From: JAABTL01 sp964465355
GTDB taxonomy: Bacteria > Deinococcota > Deinococci > Deinococcales > Trueperaceae
Direction: 5' to 3'
NCBI GenBank assembly: GCA_964465355.1
Contig: CAYXJZ010000003.1
Coordinates: 21,756 to 85,755 of the forward strand
DNA length: 64,000 bases
Part shown: positions 52,146 to 60,978 of the stretch, one piece after another
Position numbering within the stretch: position 1 is the first letter of the stretch
How the letters are laid out: each line of letters begins with the position of its first letter
Translations under genes and position numbers: made by a program
The notes under the pieces: generated by a model
What the model was told of the DNA's origin: nothing
What the model saw: only the letters and a program-made list of their open reading frames with translations
Database searches by the model: none

Positions 52146-52820
52146 CTACATCGGCGCCTCGACCTCCACCGGCTCGGCGATGCGGCTGAAGCTGACGCGG
52201 TTGGGCTGGCCACCCTCCGGCGTGAAGACGAGGACGATGCGCTCGAAGCCGCCACGCCCGTCCTCGCTGAGCCAGGCCTCGAAGGCCGAGCTGCCGTAGA
52301 AGGCGATGCCGTGGGTGGCGAAGGCGTAGTGGTCCGCCTCGAGCCCGTCCAAGGTCTCGCGCCCAAGCCAACGCAGCTCGTCGAGCATGTCCTGGTCGTC
52401 GCCCGCCAGGCGCCGGAGGTTGTCGTATGAGGCGAAGGGCGCCAGGATGGCGGACACCCCGGCGAAGGTGAAGTCCGGCGCACCGATGGTCCAGGCGCTG
52501 CCGGATGGGCGGTGGTACCAACTGCCTGCGACGATGATCCACTCGCCATCCGCCCCGACGTCGGCTCGCGGGTCGGCGGGGTCGCTGTGGACGGTGTAGC
52601 GCCAACGCTGCGCGTCCAGGTCCGCGACGCCCTCACCACTGACGGCGCTGGTGGCCTCGGTGTCGGGCCAGAAACGGTAGCTGAAGTGGAAGCTGGCACC
52701 ATCGAGGGCTGCTGCGGCCCGCCGCAGCGCCTCTTCGGCTGCGGCCGTGTCCGGTTGCGCGGCGGCGAGGGTCGATGCCAGCAGGGTCAACAGCAGGCAG
52801 AGGCTTCGGACGGGTCTCAT
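52146..52820 (-). CDS. exported hypothetical protein
   Basis: 224 aa with a signal peptide (SLCLLLTLLASTLAAAQ). The mature part starts with helices followed by alternating strands (FHFSYRFWPDTEA, RWRYTVHSDP, GEWIIVAGSWYHRP) and could be a LolA/LppX-like half-barrel that binds a lipid, but I cannot show this. ATG 52820 is preceded by AAGGAAGGAAGG. It is last of three exported genes on this strand. Confidence 0.65.
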   Translation of the reverse strand: MRPVRSLCLLLTLLASTLAAAQPDTAAAEEALRRAAAALDGASFHFSYRFWPDTEATSAVSGEGVADLDAQRWRYTVHSDPADPRADVGADGEWIIVAGSWYHRPSGSAWTIGAPDFTFAGVSAILAPFASYDNLRRLAGDDQDMLDELRWLGRETLDGLEADHYAFATHGIAFYGSSAFEAWLSEDGRGGFERIVLVFTPEGGQPNRVSFSRIAEPVEVEAPM

Positions 52821-52864
52821 CGGGGTCCTTCCTTCCTTGGTGTGGAGCAGGCTTCGGTCGCGCC

Positions 52865-54118
52865 TCACCGCGCGAACGCCAGCTCGACCATGAGATGGGC
52901 GTGGCGGGTCCACAGCGGGAAGCTGTCGACCGTGACGTTGCGACCGGCGATCCGACCGCCGTGGACCTCGTCGTCCAGCGGCTCGAAGCGGATGCTGCCG
53001 CCCGCCTCGGTGAAGAAAGCACCGGCGCCGCCAAGCACGTGCTCGAGGGGCAGGTCGCCTTCCCTGTCCTCGCGCACGGTGAGCCGCATGGTGTAGTTGC
53101 CTATGCCATCACCGTCCGCGTCGTCGAGCATCAGTCGACCGGCCACGATGAACTCCGGGTTGTCGAAGGGGTTCTCTCGGGGCAGCTCGCCGTATGGCAG
53201 GCCGTCGCCGTTGACGCTCACCAGGTCGTAGGTGCAGGCGCCTGGCCAGGGGTCGTCGCAGGCACCGTCCTGCACCAGCACGTTCGCCACCAGCAGGTAG
53301 CGGCCGGGGCCGGGCAGCTGGATCTGGGCGCTGACCGCCACCGGGTTGGCGGCTGGTGCCTTGCCAGGCGCCACATAGCTCAGCAGCGGCTGGCCCTCCA
53401 TGCGGCTGACCCTGCCCACCACGGCGTCGCCGTCCTGCACGCCATTGACGGCGACCTCACGGATCAGGGGCGCAAGGCTCAGGGGTCGGCAGGTGGGCAG
53501 CAAGGGCGCAAGGAAGTCCTCTGGATCCTCGCTGACGGCGAAGCAGCTCTGCACCGTGAGCGCCAGGGAGGAGCCGGTCATGACCGTGGCCGCGGCGGGG
53601 TCGATGCGCAAGGCCTGGAAGAAGGTCCAGTCGCTGAAGTGGCTGATCTGAGCCTGCAGCAGGCCGGCTTCCTCGTCCAGGCGGCTGTCGAGCACCGCCT
53701 GCCAGACGCCGTCCTCGTCCTGGAAGGCGACCGCGGCACCATGCGGCCCGCCGGCCGTCGGCAGGGCCTCGGCGTAGGCGAAGGCGATGCCAACGGGCGA
53801 GGCGAAGCGGAGGCCATCGGGGCCCAGCCGGTAGGCGCTTCCGTAGCCGTGGGGTGCGGTGTTGCTGAGCTCCTGGACGCTGAGGGTGGTCTCCTCGGCC
53901 AGGGCACCGGCAGGCACGGTCAGGCTGAGGCGTCCGTCTGCGCTGGTCAAGACGCCACCTTCCGGGCCGATGGTGGCGTTGACCGGAGCGGCTAACGGCG
54001 TGCCCACCGGGCTGGGCCGTGGCCCGCCGTCGGGGTCCGGCTGTTGGCGGCCGCAAGCGGTCAGCAGCAGCAAGGCCATGACGACCAGAACGGCGGCGGG
54101 AAGGCCCCTCACTCGCAT
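52865..54118 (-). CDS. lipoprotein with ZU5-like domain
   Basis: 417 aa. The signal peptide ends in lipobox LLTAC (Cys23). Residues about 45-130 (IGPEGGVLTSADGRLSLTVP then AGALAEETTLSV and YRLGPDGLRFASPV) match the ZU5-like pattern found in bacterial surface proteins. The rest is beta-rich and includes a segment with a DADGDGIG Ca-binding-like loop. ATG 54118 lies inside the last codons of the upstream gene (10-bp overlap). Confidence 0.7.
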   Translation of the reverse strand: MRVRGLPAAVLVVMALLLLTACGRQQPDPDGGPRPSPVGTPLAAPVNATIGPEGGVLTSADGRLSLTVPAGALAEETTLSVQELSNTAPHGYGSAYRLGPDGLRFASPVGIAFAYAEALPTAGGPHGAAVAFQDEDGVWQAVLDSRLDEEAGLLQAQISHFSDWTFFQALRIDPAAATVMTGSSLALTVQSCFAVSEDPEDFLAPLLPTCRPLSLAPLIREVAVNGVQDGDAVVGRVSRMEGQPLLSYVAPGKAPAANPVAVSAQIQLPGPGRYLLVANVLVQDGACDDPWPGACTYDLVSVNGDGLPYGELPRENPFDNPEFIVAGRLMLDDADGDGIGNYTMRLTVREDREGDLPLEHVLGGAGAFFTEAGGSIRFEPLDDEVHGGRIAGRNVTVDSFPLWTRHAHLMVELAFAR

Positions 54119-55185
54119 GGCCAATCGCAGCTTCGCCTGACCTCGGCGCGCAACTGGTAGATGCCGAGGCCCATCGAGGAGAAGCCGGTGGTGTAGCTCT
54201 CGGCCCAGATGTAGTCCTGGGTCTGGGTGAGTGGGCGGCTGACCAGCATGGTCTCGCCGCTTGGCACGTGCCTGGCGGTCACGCGGTAGCGGCCGAAGGG
54301 CACGCCGGTCACCGCCCAACCGTCACCGATGGGCCGAAGGCCGCTCACGATGGTCTCGCCGTCGCTGCCGTCGACGATGGGACCGACCGGTTCGAGGGTG
54401 ATCTCGATCTCTTCGTAGGGGGTGTAGTCCCCCAGACCGCTCATGATGAGGGCAGGGCCGCTGACGCTGCGCAGCGAGAGGCTGAAGTCGCGGACGGCCC
54501 CATCGACGCCAGCGAACAGCGAAGGGTCCTCCGGCTCCAGCGCCACGGTGAAGGTCTGGCCGTCGTAGGCGAAGGTGACCTTGCCGGTCATCGCCCATGT
54601 GCCCACCGGCTGGCTGACGTCGAGGCGGTAGCGGCCGTCCGCATCGGTGTAGCCGATGACGTTGCTGTTGTGGAACAGGGTGTTGTCGGCCACGATCTCG
54701 GCGCCGACCAGCGGCCGGCCGTCGCTGCCCACCACCCGTCCCTTGACGATGCCCGGCTCGATGCCCTCTGGCGGCGGGGGTGGTGGCGGCGGTGGCTCGC
54801 CTCCTAGCACCTCCATCTGCAGGCGGATGCCGGTGGCCGGTGGTTGGATGGGGCCTTGGAACTCTGCGGCATAGTCGCCTTCTCCCAGCAGGCCATCGAG
54901 GTTGGTGTCCTTCACCGCGGCCACCAGGTAGCTCCCTCGCGGGAGGTCGTCGAAGCGGAAGGGGGCCTCGCCTCCCCTTGCCTCGATCTCGACCACGAAG
55001 AAGTCCTCCTCGTCACAGTCGTCGCCAACAAGGCGGCAGGCGGCGACGACCGAGCCCTCCACGCTTCCTCCCGGCGGCGCGATGAGGGTCCCACCGAGGC
55101 TGGGGTTCGTCGGCACCGGCGTCTGACCTGGCCCACAGGCGGTCAGCAGGCCTAGCAACACACACATCAACAACTTCCATCGCAT
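54109..55185 (-). CDS. lipoprotein with carboxypeptidase-regulatory-like repeats
   Basis: 358 aa. The lipobox is LLTAC (Cys17). A first small beta domain (about 30-120, with the loop KDTNLDGLLGEGD) is joined by a nine-proline linker to a second domain where IVKGRVVGSDGRPLVGAEI and YTDADGRYRLDV mark a CarboxypepD_reg/CNA-B-like fold. Two cysteines end the protein (SCDWPCE). ATG 55185 has GGAAAGGAAGAG upstream. Its function is probably structural or adhesive at the cell surface. Confidence 0.72.
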   Translation of the reverse strand: MRWKLLMCVLLGLLTACGPGQTPVPTNPSLGGTLIAPPGGSVEGSVVAACRLVGDDCDEEDFFVVEIEARGGEAPFRFDDLPRGSYLVAAVKDTNLDGLLGEGDYAAEFQGPIQPPATGIRLQMEVLGGEPPPPPPPPPEGIEPGIVKGRVVGSDGRPLVGAEIVADNTLFHNSNVIGYTDADGRYRLDVSQPVGTWAMTGKVTFAYDGQTFTVALEPEDPSLFAGVDGAVRDFSLSLRSVSGPALIMSGLGDYTPYEEIEITLEPVGPIVDGSDGETIVSGLRPIGDGWAVTGVPFGRYRVTARHVPSGETMLVSRPLTQTQDYIWAESYTTGFSSMGLGIYQLRAEVRRSCDWPCE

Positions 55186-55271
55186 GTCTCTCTCTTCCTT
55201 TCCTTGACGCACGTGACCGTGCGGCGAGGCGGAAGCTAACGAAGGCCGCATGAGCCGGGCGTGATTCGCGC

Positions 55272-55300
55272 ATGACTTCGGCGTCGCTCCGTGCTAAGCT
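55272..55300 (+). promoter_or_regulatory. promoter of the lacI-type carbohydrate operon
   Basis: -35 ATGACT (55272-55277), a 17-bp spacer and -10 TAAGCT (55295-55300). Transcription would start near 55307, inside the first operator. Confidence 0.6.
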
Positions 55301-55302
55301 GT

Positions 55303-55316
55303 CGGAAACGTTCCCG
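55303..55316. promoter_or_regulatory. LacI-family operator O1
   Basis: CGGAAACGTTCCCG, a near-perfect palindrome with the central CG typical of LacI/GalR-family sites. It covers the expected transcription start. Confidence 0.75.
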
Positions 55317-55365
55317 GTTCGACGTGGAAGCTGGATCACCAGGCGACTTTCGGTCGTCATGCTTC

Positions 55366-55379
55366 CGGAAACGTTTCCG
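55366..55379. promoter_or_regulatory. LacI-family operator O2
   Basis: CGGAAACGTTTCCG, a perfect 14-bp palindrome, 63 bp from O1 centre to centre (about six helical turns), in the 5' leader of the repressor gene. The pair suits DNA looping and autoregulation. Confidence 0.8.
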
Positions 55380-55431
55380 ATCGCGTGTCGTTCAGCGATC
55401 CTGTGTGTTGTTCGGCGATCCGAGGAGGCTC

Positions 55432-56460
55432 ATGGCCAGGCGGAACTCGCACGGCAAGGTCACCATCCGCGAAGTCGCGGCCAGGGCCGGCGTGGGCATC
55501 GCCACCGTCTCCCGCGCCCTGAACGACGATCCAGAGATCGCAGCGGCCACCCGCGAGCGGGTGCTCCAGGCCGGCGAGGCCCTTGGCTATCGCCGCTCCT
55601 CCCTCGCGCGCAGCCTCAAGGTCGGCACCACCGACAACGTGGGGGTGGCCGTCATGTCGCGCCACGCCCCCGTCATCCTCAACCCCTTCTACACCGAGGT
55701 CATCGGCGGCATCGAGGAAGTGCTGGAGCGGGCCGACAAGCATCTGCTGCTCAGCAGCCTCAAGCGCCGCGAGGAGCTGCTCGACCTGGCCCAGGAAGGC
55801 CGGGTGGACGGTCTGCTGGTGGTGGGTTGCGACGTGAGCGACGACGTGCTCGCCCAGCTGCGCGACAGCCAGGTGCCGGTCGTGCTCATCGACAACGCCT
55901 ACCAAGGCATCCCCTCGGTGGTCAGCGACCACCTGGAGGCGGGCAGGACGGCGGCACGCCACCTCCTCGCCGGCGGTGGCAGCCGCTTCGCCTTCGTGGC
56001 GGAGAACCTCGAGAACCCCAACTTCGGCGCCCGCTTGGAGGGCTTCCGCCAGGAGCTGGCGCGCGGCGGGGTGGTGCTCGACCCGGCCGCGGTGGCCGCA
56101 GGCGGTGACGCGTGGGACGGTGGCTTCTTCGCCATGGAGCAGGTCCTCGAGCGACTGCCCTTGCCGCCAGACGCGGTGTTCGCCGCCAACGACCCCGCCG
56201 CCATGAGCGCAGCCAAGGCCCTGGCCGAACGCGGCCTTCGCGTGCCGGATGACGTCGCCCTGATCGGCGTGGACGACATCCATCTGGCCGCCTACCACGC
56301 GCCGCCGCTGTCCACGGTGCGGGTGGACAAGCAGGGCCTCGGCAGGATGGGCGCCGAGCTGCTGCTGAAGCGTCTGCTGGGCGAGGACGTGCCAGAGCGC
56401 ACCACCCTGCCCACCGAGCTGGTGGCCAGGGCCACCACCCGCGCCGAGGCAGCGTCATGA
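55432..56460 (+). CDS. LacI-family transcriptional regulator
   Basis: 342 aa. The N-terminal helix-turn-helix VTIREVAARAGVGIATVSRALND is followed by the hinge YRRSSLARSLK and a periplasmic-binding-protein-like sugar-binding domain. ATG 55432 has CGAGGAGG upstream. Two palindromes of the GGAAACGTTTCC type precede it, so it probably controls itself and the six downstream genes. The stop overlaps the first permease (ATGA). Confidence 0.93.
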   Translation: MARRNSHGKVTIREVAARAGVGIATVSRALNDDPEIAAATRERVLQAGEALGYRRSSLARSLKVGTTDNVGVAVMSRHAPVILNPFYTEVIGGIEEVLERADKHLLLSSLKRREELLDLAQEGRVDGLLVVGCDVSDDVLAQLRDSQVPVVLIDNAYQGIPSVVSDHLEAGRTAARHLLAGGGSRFAFVAENLENPNFGARLEGFRQELARGGVVLDPAAVAAGGDAWDGGFFAMEQVLERLPLPPDAVFAANDPAAMSAAKALAERGLRVPDDVALIGVDDIHLAAYHAPPLSTVRVDKQGLGRMGAELLLKRLLGEDVPERTTLPTELVARATTRAEAAS

Positions 56461-57377
56461 CCCGCGCCCCGGCCGGCGGTGCCGACGGCGTGCTCGGCCG
56501 CACCTGGCGCAGCATCCGCAGCTCCAACCCGGTGGGCTACCTCTTCATCCTCCCCTACCTGCTCTTCTTCGGCGTCTTCATCGCCTACCCGCTGGGCTTC
56601 GCCTTCTACCTGACGGTGCACAACTGGAACATCGTGCGGCCGGAACGACCCTTCGTCGGCACCCGCAACTACGAGATCCTCTTCAGCGACCCACTGTTCT
56701 GGAAGGCGCTGTCCAACACGGCCGTGTTCCTGGCTGTGCACATCCCCCTGCAGATCATCATCGCCCTGCTGCTCTCGGTGGTGCTCAACCAGCAGATCCG
56801 CGCCCGCGGCCTCTTCCGCACCGCCTTCTTCCTGCCATACGTCACCTCCGGCGCCATCATCAGCCTTGTGTGGCTGCGGCTCTACGCCGACGACGGCCTG
56901 CTCAACCAGTTGCTGCAGAGCGTCAGCCTCGGCGCGGTCGGCTGGCTGTCCGATCCAAGCGTGGCCATGGTCAGCATCGCGGTGATGGCCACATGGAAGA
57001 ACGTGGGCTACTACCTGATGATCTTCCTGGCGTCGCTGCAGAGCATCCCAGCGCAGCTCTACGAGGAGGCCTACCTCAACGGCGCCACCGCCTGGCAGCG
57101 CTTCCGCTTCATCACCTTCCCGCTGCTCAACCCCGCCTTCATCCTGGTGGTCATCCTCTCCACCATCGGCGGCTTCTCGCTCTTCGTGGAGCCCTTCGTC
57201 ATGACAGGCGGCGGGCCGCTGGACGCCACCCTCAGCCTGGTGCTCTACCTCTACCAGCAGGCCTTCCAATTCCTGCGCATGGGCTACGCGGCCACCATCG
57301 GCGTGGTGCTCGCCCTGCTGATCTTCCTGGTGACGCTGATCCAGCGCCGCTACCTCGAACGGGAAGTAGGTTACTGA
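56457..57377 (+). CDS. carbohydrate ABC transporter permease (MalF/UgpA type)
   Basis: 306 aa, six membrane helices, with the EAA loop EEAYLNGATAWQRFRFITFPLL (about 204-225) that docks the ATPase. It is coupled to the regulator by ATGA and to the second permease by TGATG. An ATP-binding subunit is not encoded nearby, so a shared MsmX/MalK-like ATPase is expected. Confidence 0.92.
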   Translation: MTRAPAGGADGVLGRTWRSIRSSNPVGYLFILPYLLFFGVFIAYPLGFAFYLTVHNWNIVRPERPFVGTRNYEILFSDPLFWKALSNTAVFLAVHIPLQIIIALLLSVVLNQQIRARGLFRTAFFLPYVTSGAIISLVWLRLYADDGLLNQLLQSVSLGAVGWLSDPSVAMVSIAVMATWKNVGYYLMIFLASLQSIPAQLYEEAYLNGATAWQRFRFITFPLLNPAFILVVILSTIGGFSLFVEPFVMTGGGPLDATLSLVLYLYQQAFQFLRMGYAATIGVVLALLIFLVTLIQRRYLEREVGY

Positions 57378-58231
57378 TGCGCAGGCGGATCACCATCGGC
57401 ACCACCGACTGGCCGCTGGTCCTGCGGCAGCTGCTCTTCTACGCCCTGCTCGCCGCCGGGGCGCTGACCTTCCTGCTGCCCTTCCTCTACATGATCTCCA
57501 CCAGCTTCAAGGGCGCGCGCGAGCTCTTCGACACCAACCTCATCCCGCGCGAGCCCACCCTCGACCACTACCGCGCGGTGTTCACCCAGATCCCCATCGT
57601 CCGCGCGCTCGGCAACTCCATGCTGGTCTACCTGCTGCAGACCGCCAGCGTGCTGGTCTTCTCCAGCATCGTGGGCTACGCCCTCTCGCGCCTGCGCTTC
57701 TTCGGCCGCGAGTTCGTCTTCAACATCATCCTGCTGACCATGATGATCCCCGGCCAGCTGCTGCTCATCCCCCTCTACGTGCTGGTGGTGCGGCTGGGCT
57801 GGACCGACTCATACACCGGCATCATCGTGCCAGGCATGATCAGTGCCTTCGGCATCTTCATGTTCCGCCAGCACTTCCGCACCATCCCCCAGGAGCTGCT
57901 CGACGCCGCCAGGGTGGACGGCGCCTCCGACCTCACCATCCTCTTCCGCATCATCTGGCCGCTGTCGGCGCCGGTGCTGATCACGGTCGGCATCTTCACC
58001 TTCATGGGCGGCTGGAACGACTTCCTCTGGCCATCGCTGATCAACCGCGACATCCAGTACCAGACCCTCACCCAGATGGTCACGCTCTACGGCATCGGCG
58101 GGCAGGCGGGCGGACAGGTGGGTGCCGTGATGGCCTCATCGCTGATCGCGGTGCTGCCCATCATCGTCGTCTACCTGGTGTTCCAGCGCTACTACCTGCA
58201 AGGCATCGCCGGCACGGGGGTCAAGGGATGA
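57377..58231 (+). CDS. carbohydrate ABC transporter permease (MalG/UgpE type)
   Basis: 284 aa, six membrane helices, with the periplasmic N-terminal SFKGARELF segment and EAA loop DAARVDGASDLTILFRIIWPL. It forms a heterodimer with the preceding permease. ATG 57377 shares one base with the upstream stop. Confidence 0.92.
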   Translation: MRRRITIGTTDWPLVLRQLLFYALLAAGALTFLLPFLYMISTSFKGARELFDTNLIPREPTLDHYRAVFTQIPIVRALGNSMLVYLLQTASVLVFSSIVGYALSRLRFFGREFVFNIILLTMMIPGQLLLIPLYVLVVRLGWTDSYTGIIVPGMISAFGIFMFRQHFRTIPQELLDAARVDGASDLTILFRIIWPLSAPVLITVGIFTFMGGWNDFLWPSLINRDIQYQTLTQMVTLYGIGGQAGGQVGAVMASSLIAVLPIIVVYLVFQRYYLQGIAGTGVKG

Positions 58232-58276
58232 GGCGCCCCCGCCCCGGCAACGCGTCCCTGAAGGAGGCACGACCCC

Positions 58277-58324
58277 ATGCACCTGCCACCCACCACGCCA
58301 CCATCCGGAAGGAGGCCCCCATGA
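58277..58324 (+). CDS. short proline-rich upstream ORF, 15 codons
   Basis: Starts with ATG 58277, nine bases after its own GAAGGAGG, and encodes MHLPPTTPPSGRRPP. Its TGA overlaps the ATG of the binding-protein gene (ATGA), so it could couple or modulate that gene's translation. The three Pro-Pro pairs might slow ribosomes. It may be only a by-product of a duplicated ribosome-binding site. Confidence 0.35.
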   Translation: MHLPPTTPPSGRRPP

Positions 58325-59601
58325 CCCGCCGTACCTGGATCCGCACCCTCGCCATCACGGCCTGCATCCTGAGCCTGCCGCTGGCCGCGGCGCAGGACAG
58401 CATCACCTTCTGGCCGTCGTCCAACCCTGAAGAGATCGCCTTCGCCAACCAGATCGTGACCGCATGGAACGCCGCCAACCCTGGGCTGCAGGTACGGATG
58501 CAGCCGCTGCCCGCCAGCCGCTCCACCGAGGAGGTGCTGCTGGCCGCCATCGCCGCGCGCACCACCCCCGACGTGGCCGCCAACATCTACCCAGGCGCCA
58601 TCAGCCAGTACGTCGATGCAGGCGGCCTCTACGCCCACGACAGCCTGCCCGGCTTCATGGACTTCATGCAGGCGCGCTCGGGCGAGGACGTGCTCTCGCT
58701 CTACACCCACCCAAGCGGGCACGTCTACCAGATCCCCTGGAAGTCGAACCCGGTCATGTTCGCCTACAACGTCGACCTGCTGGCCGAGGCCGGCATCGAG
58801 CCGGGCGACCTCGCCACCTACAGCGGCTTCCTCGAGGCCGCCCGCAAGGTGCACGAGCACTGGGGCGGGCAGAAGCACCTCTACTCACCCACCGTCGACG
58901 TCACATGGTGGCAGCGCTTCTTCGACTTCTACACCCTCTACATCGCGGCCTCGGGCGGCCAGACGCTGCTGGACGCCGAAGGTCGGGTGATCTTCGACGG
59001 CCAGGCCGGGCTTGAGGTCTTCGAGTTCCTCGCCACCCTGTTCCGCGAGGGCTACGCCCTGAAGGGGCAGTCGGCGCAGAACCGCTTCTTCCAGGGCGTG
59101 GTGCTGCTGGAGCAGGCGGGGCCCTTCACCATGCCCTTCTACGAGAACAACGCGCCGGAAGGCTTCCGCTTCGCGCTCATCCCCGTCCCCGTCCCCGATC
59201 ACCGTGCAGGTGAGCCGGTCTACACCTACGGCGATCCCAAGAACATCGCCATCTTCAGCAACACCCGCCAGGCCGAGTCTGCCTGGCAGTTCATCCAGCA
59301 CATCCTCAGCGCCGAGAACGACGCGCTGTTCATGGACATCACCGGCCAGATCCCCTACCGCCTTGGCATGGAGGAAGACCCGCTCTTCGCCCCCATCCTG
59401 GCCCAGCGTCCCAACCTGCCGCCCTTCCTCGAGCAGAGCGCCCGCAGCCGTGGGGTGGACGACACCCCCTACCTCATCGAGATCTTCAGCGCCATCAGCC
59501 GCGAGTACGAGGCGGCCGTGGTGCAAGGCGTGCGCAGCCCGGAAGAAGGCCTGCGTCGCGCCGCCCAACGCGCCCGCGACATCATCAGCGGCTTCTACTA
59601 G
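58321..59601 (+). CDS. carbohydrate ABC transporter substrate-binding protein (family 1)
   Basis: 426 aa with a cleavable signal peptide (about 1-24, ending AAAQ) and the family 1 fold: ITFWPSSNPEEIAFANQIVTAW, then WKSNPVMFAYNVDLLAEAG and a late hinge. ATG 58321 is chosen because of AAGGAGG and the signal peptide, although the frame is open back to 58228. A 6-bp hairpin follows the stop. Confidence 0.9.
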   Translation: MTRRTWIRTLAITACILSLPLAAAQDSITFWPSSNPEEIAFANQIVTAWNAANPGLQVRMQPLPASRSTEEVLLAAIAARTTPDVAANIYPGAISQYVDAGGLYAHDSLPGFMDFMQARSGEDVLSLYTHPSGHVYQIPWKSNPVMFAYNVDLLAEAGIEPGDLATYSGFLEAARKVHEHWGGQKHLYSPTVDVTWWQRFFDFYTLYIAASGGQTLLDAEGRVIFDGQAGLEVFEFLATLFREGYALKGQSAQNRFFQGVVLLEQAGPFTMPFYENNAPEGFRFALIPVPVPDHRAGEPVYTYGDPKNIAIFSNTRQAESAWQFIQHILSAENDALFMDITGQIPYRLGMEEDPLFAPILAQRPNLPPFLEQSARSRGVDDTPYLIEIFSAISREYEAAVVQGVRSPEEGLRRAAQRARDIISGFY

Positions 59602-59617
59602 CCTCCCGTCTCGACCT

Positions 59618-59632
59618 GGGGTCAGCGACCCC
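59618..59632 (+). repeat. intercistronic hairpin after the binding-protein gene
   Basis: GGGGTC-AGC-GACCCC, a perfect 6-bp stem between the binding-protein gene and the next cistron. Such hairpins often protect the abundant binding-protein mRNA from 3' decay. Confidence 0.5.
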
Positions 59633-59647
59633 CTCAAGGAGCACAGC

Positions 59648-60973
59648 ATGCGACGTACCCTGATCCTCCTCCTCTCCCTCTGTCTGGCGGGCTTCGCCCT
59701 GGCCGAGACCCGCAGCACCACGGTCTCGGTGGACAACCTCACCGGACGCCCCGTACCGGTCTCGGTCGACCTGCTCACCCTGCGTGACCACATCGGCGCC
59801 GAGTTCCCCATGGACTGGAGCAGCCTGCGGGTGCTGGTGGCCGGGGAGGAAGTGCCCTTCCAGCTCGACGACGTCGACCTCAACGGCCGCGTCTCCGCCG
59901 CCGACCAGCTCGCCTTCCTCGCCAGCGGCGACGCCGTCATCGAGGTCAGCGACACCCCAGGCACGGCGCTCGCCTTCGAGGCCGGCTTCGAGGTCAGCGG
60001 CGACGACCCGGTGCTCCTGCGCAGCCTGAGCACCGAGGGCTTCGCGGTCGAGGTGCCCGCCCACGGCCTCAGCCGCATCGTCGGCTTCGGCGGCACGCAG
60101 GAAGTGCTGGCCAACGAGATCGGCATCCTGCGCTTCAGCGGCTTCCCCGAGAGCACCTACTGGGCCAACGAGCAGCTCGGGCCCCATGAGGAGTACACCA
60201 ACCTCGAGGCCGGCGGCATGCGGCATGTGCTGACCGAGGTCCTGCCTGCAGGCCCGGTGCGCGTCACCGTGGTGGCCGAGTACGCCAGCGACCGTTTCGT
60301 CGGTCTTCGTCAGCGCCTTGTCACCCACGTCTACGTCACCGGTGACGTCGAGATCGTCAACTCGGTGAGCTTCGGCGGCTACAGCGACATGATGAAGCTG
60401 CAGAGCATGGCCACCTCGGTCATGAGTCAGGCCGACCTGGAAGCCCTGCACGTCATGCCCGTCTTCCGCCGCCTGCTGTGGGCCGACCAGTTGGAGATCT
60501 CGGCCGAGGACTACTTCGCCGAGCGCGACGCCGTCATCACCGTCGACGCTCAGCCCTACCTTGCCTTCCGCGCCGACGACAACCTCAGCCCGCTGTACTG
60601 GGGTGCCACTTACATCTTCGCCTCGGCCGAGCCCTGGCGCGCCAACTACAGCCCTGCGCTCGGCCTCGGCGTGGCAGAGCTTGCCTACGCCACGCCCACC
60701 ATCGAGCAGGACTACGACGCCTGGCTCTCCGGCAGCACCTGGGTGTTCGAGTCGCAGGAGTTCCGCACCGGTGTCTTCAAGTGGACGGCCGACGAGTTCG
60801 GCACCTACCCCTCCACCTCTTCGATCACCCCTAGCGAGGCCAACCATCACCTGCCTGGCGACGGCTTCACCTTCCACCTGAGCTACAGCGCCTTCGCCGC
60901 CTCCGACGTGGACGCCGCCGTCCGCTACGCCCGTGACCGGCAGGCGGAGCTGGCGTCCGTCGCACTGGACTGA
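59648..60973 (+). CDS. exported protein resembling DUF4861-type proteins
   Basis: 441 aa with a signal peptide (MRRTLILLLSLCLAGFALAE). The first domain has a pattern V-P-F-Q-L-DDVDLNGRVSAADQLAFL, resembling the QxDDxDGDGxxDELxF motif of DUF4861 proteins found with glycan-degrading enzymes. The remaining 300 residues are beta-strand-rich with many aromatics (SGFPESTYWANEQLGPHEEY), as in carbohydrate-active beta-sandwich proteins. ATG 59648 has AAGGAG upstream. Its place in the operon suggests action on an extracellular glycan. Confidence 0.65.
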   Translation: MRRTLILLLSLCLAGFALAETRSTTVSVDNLTGRPVPVSVDLLTLRDHIGAEFPMDWSSLRVLVAGEEVPFQLDDVDLNGRVSAADQLAFLASGDAVIEVSDTPGTALAFEAGFEVSGDDPVLLRSLSTEGFAVEVPAHGLSRIVGFGGTQEVLANEIGILRFSGFPESTYWANEQLGPHEEYTNLEAGGMRHVLTEVLPAGPVRVTVVAEYASDRFVGLRQRLVTHVYVTGDVEIVNSVSFGGYSDMMKLQSMATSVMSQADLEALHVMPVFRRLLWADQLEISAEDYFAERDAVITVDAQPYLAFRADDNLSPLYWGATYIFASAEPWRANYSPALGLGVAELAYATPTIEQDYDAWLSGSTWVFESQEFRTGVFKWTADEFGTYPSTSSITPSEANHHLPGDGFTFHLSYSAFAASDVDAAVRYARDRQAELASVALD

Positions 60974-60978
60974 AGGCC

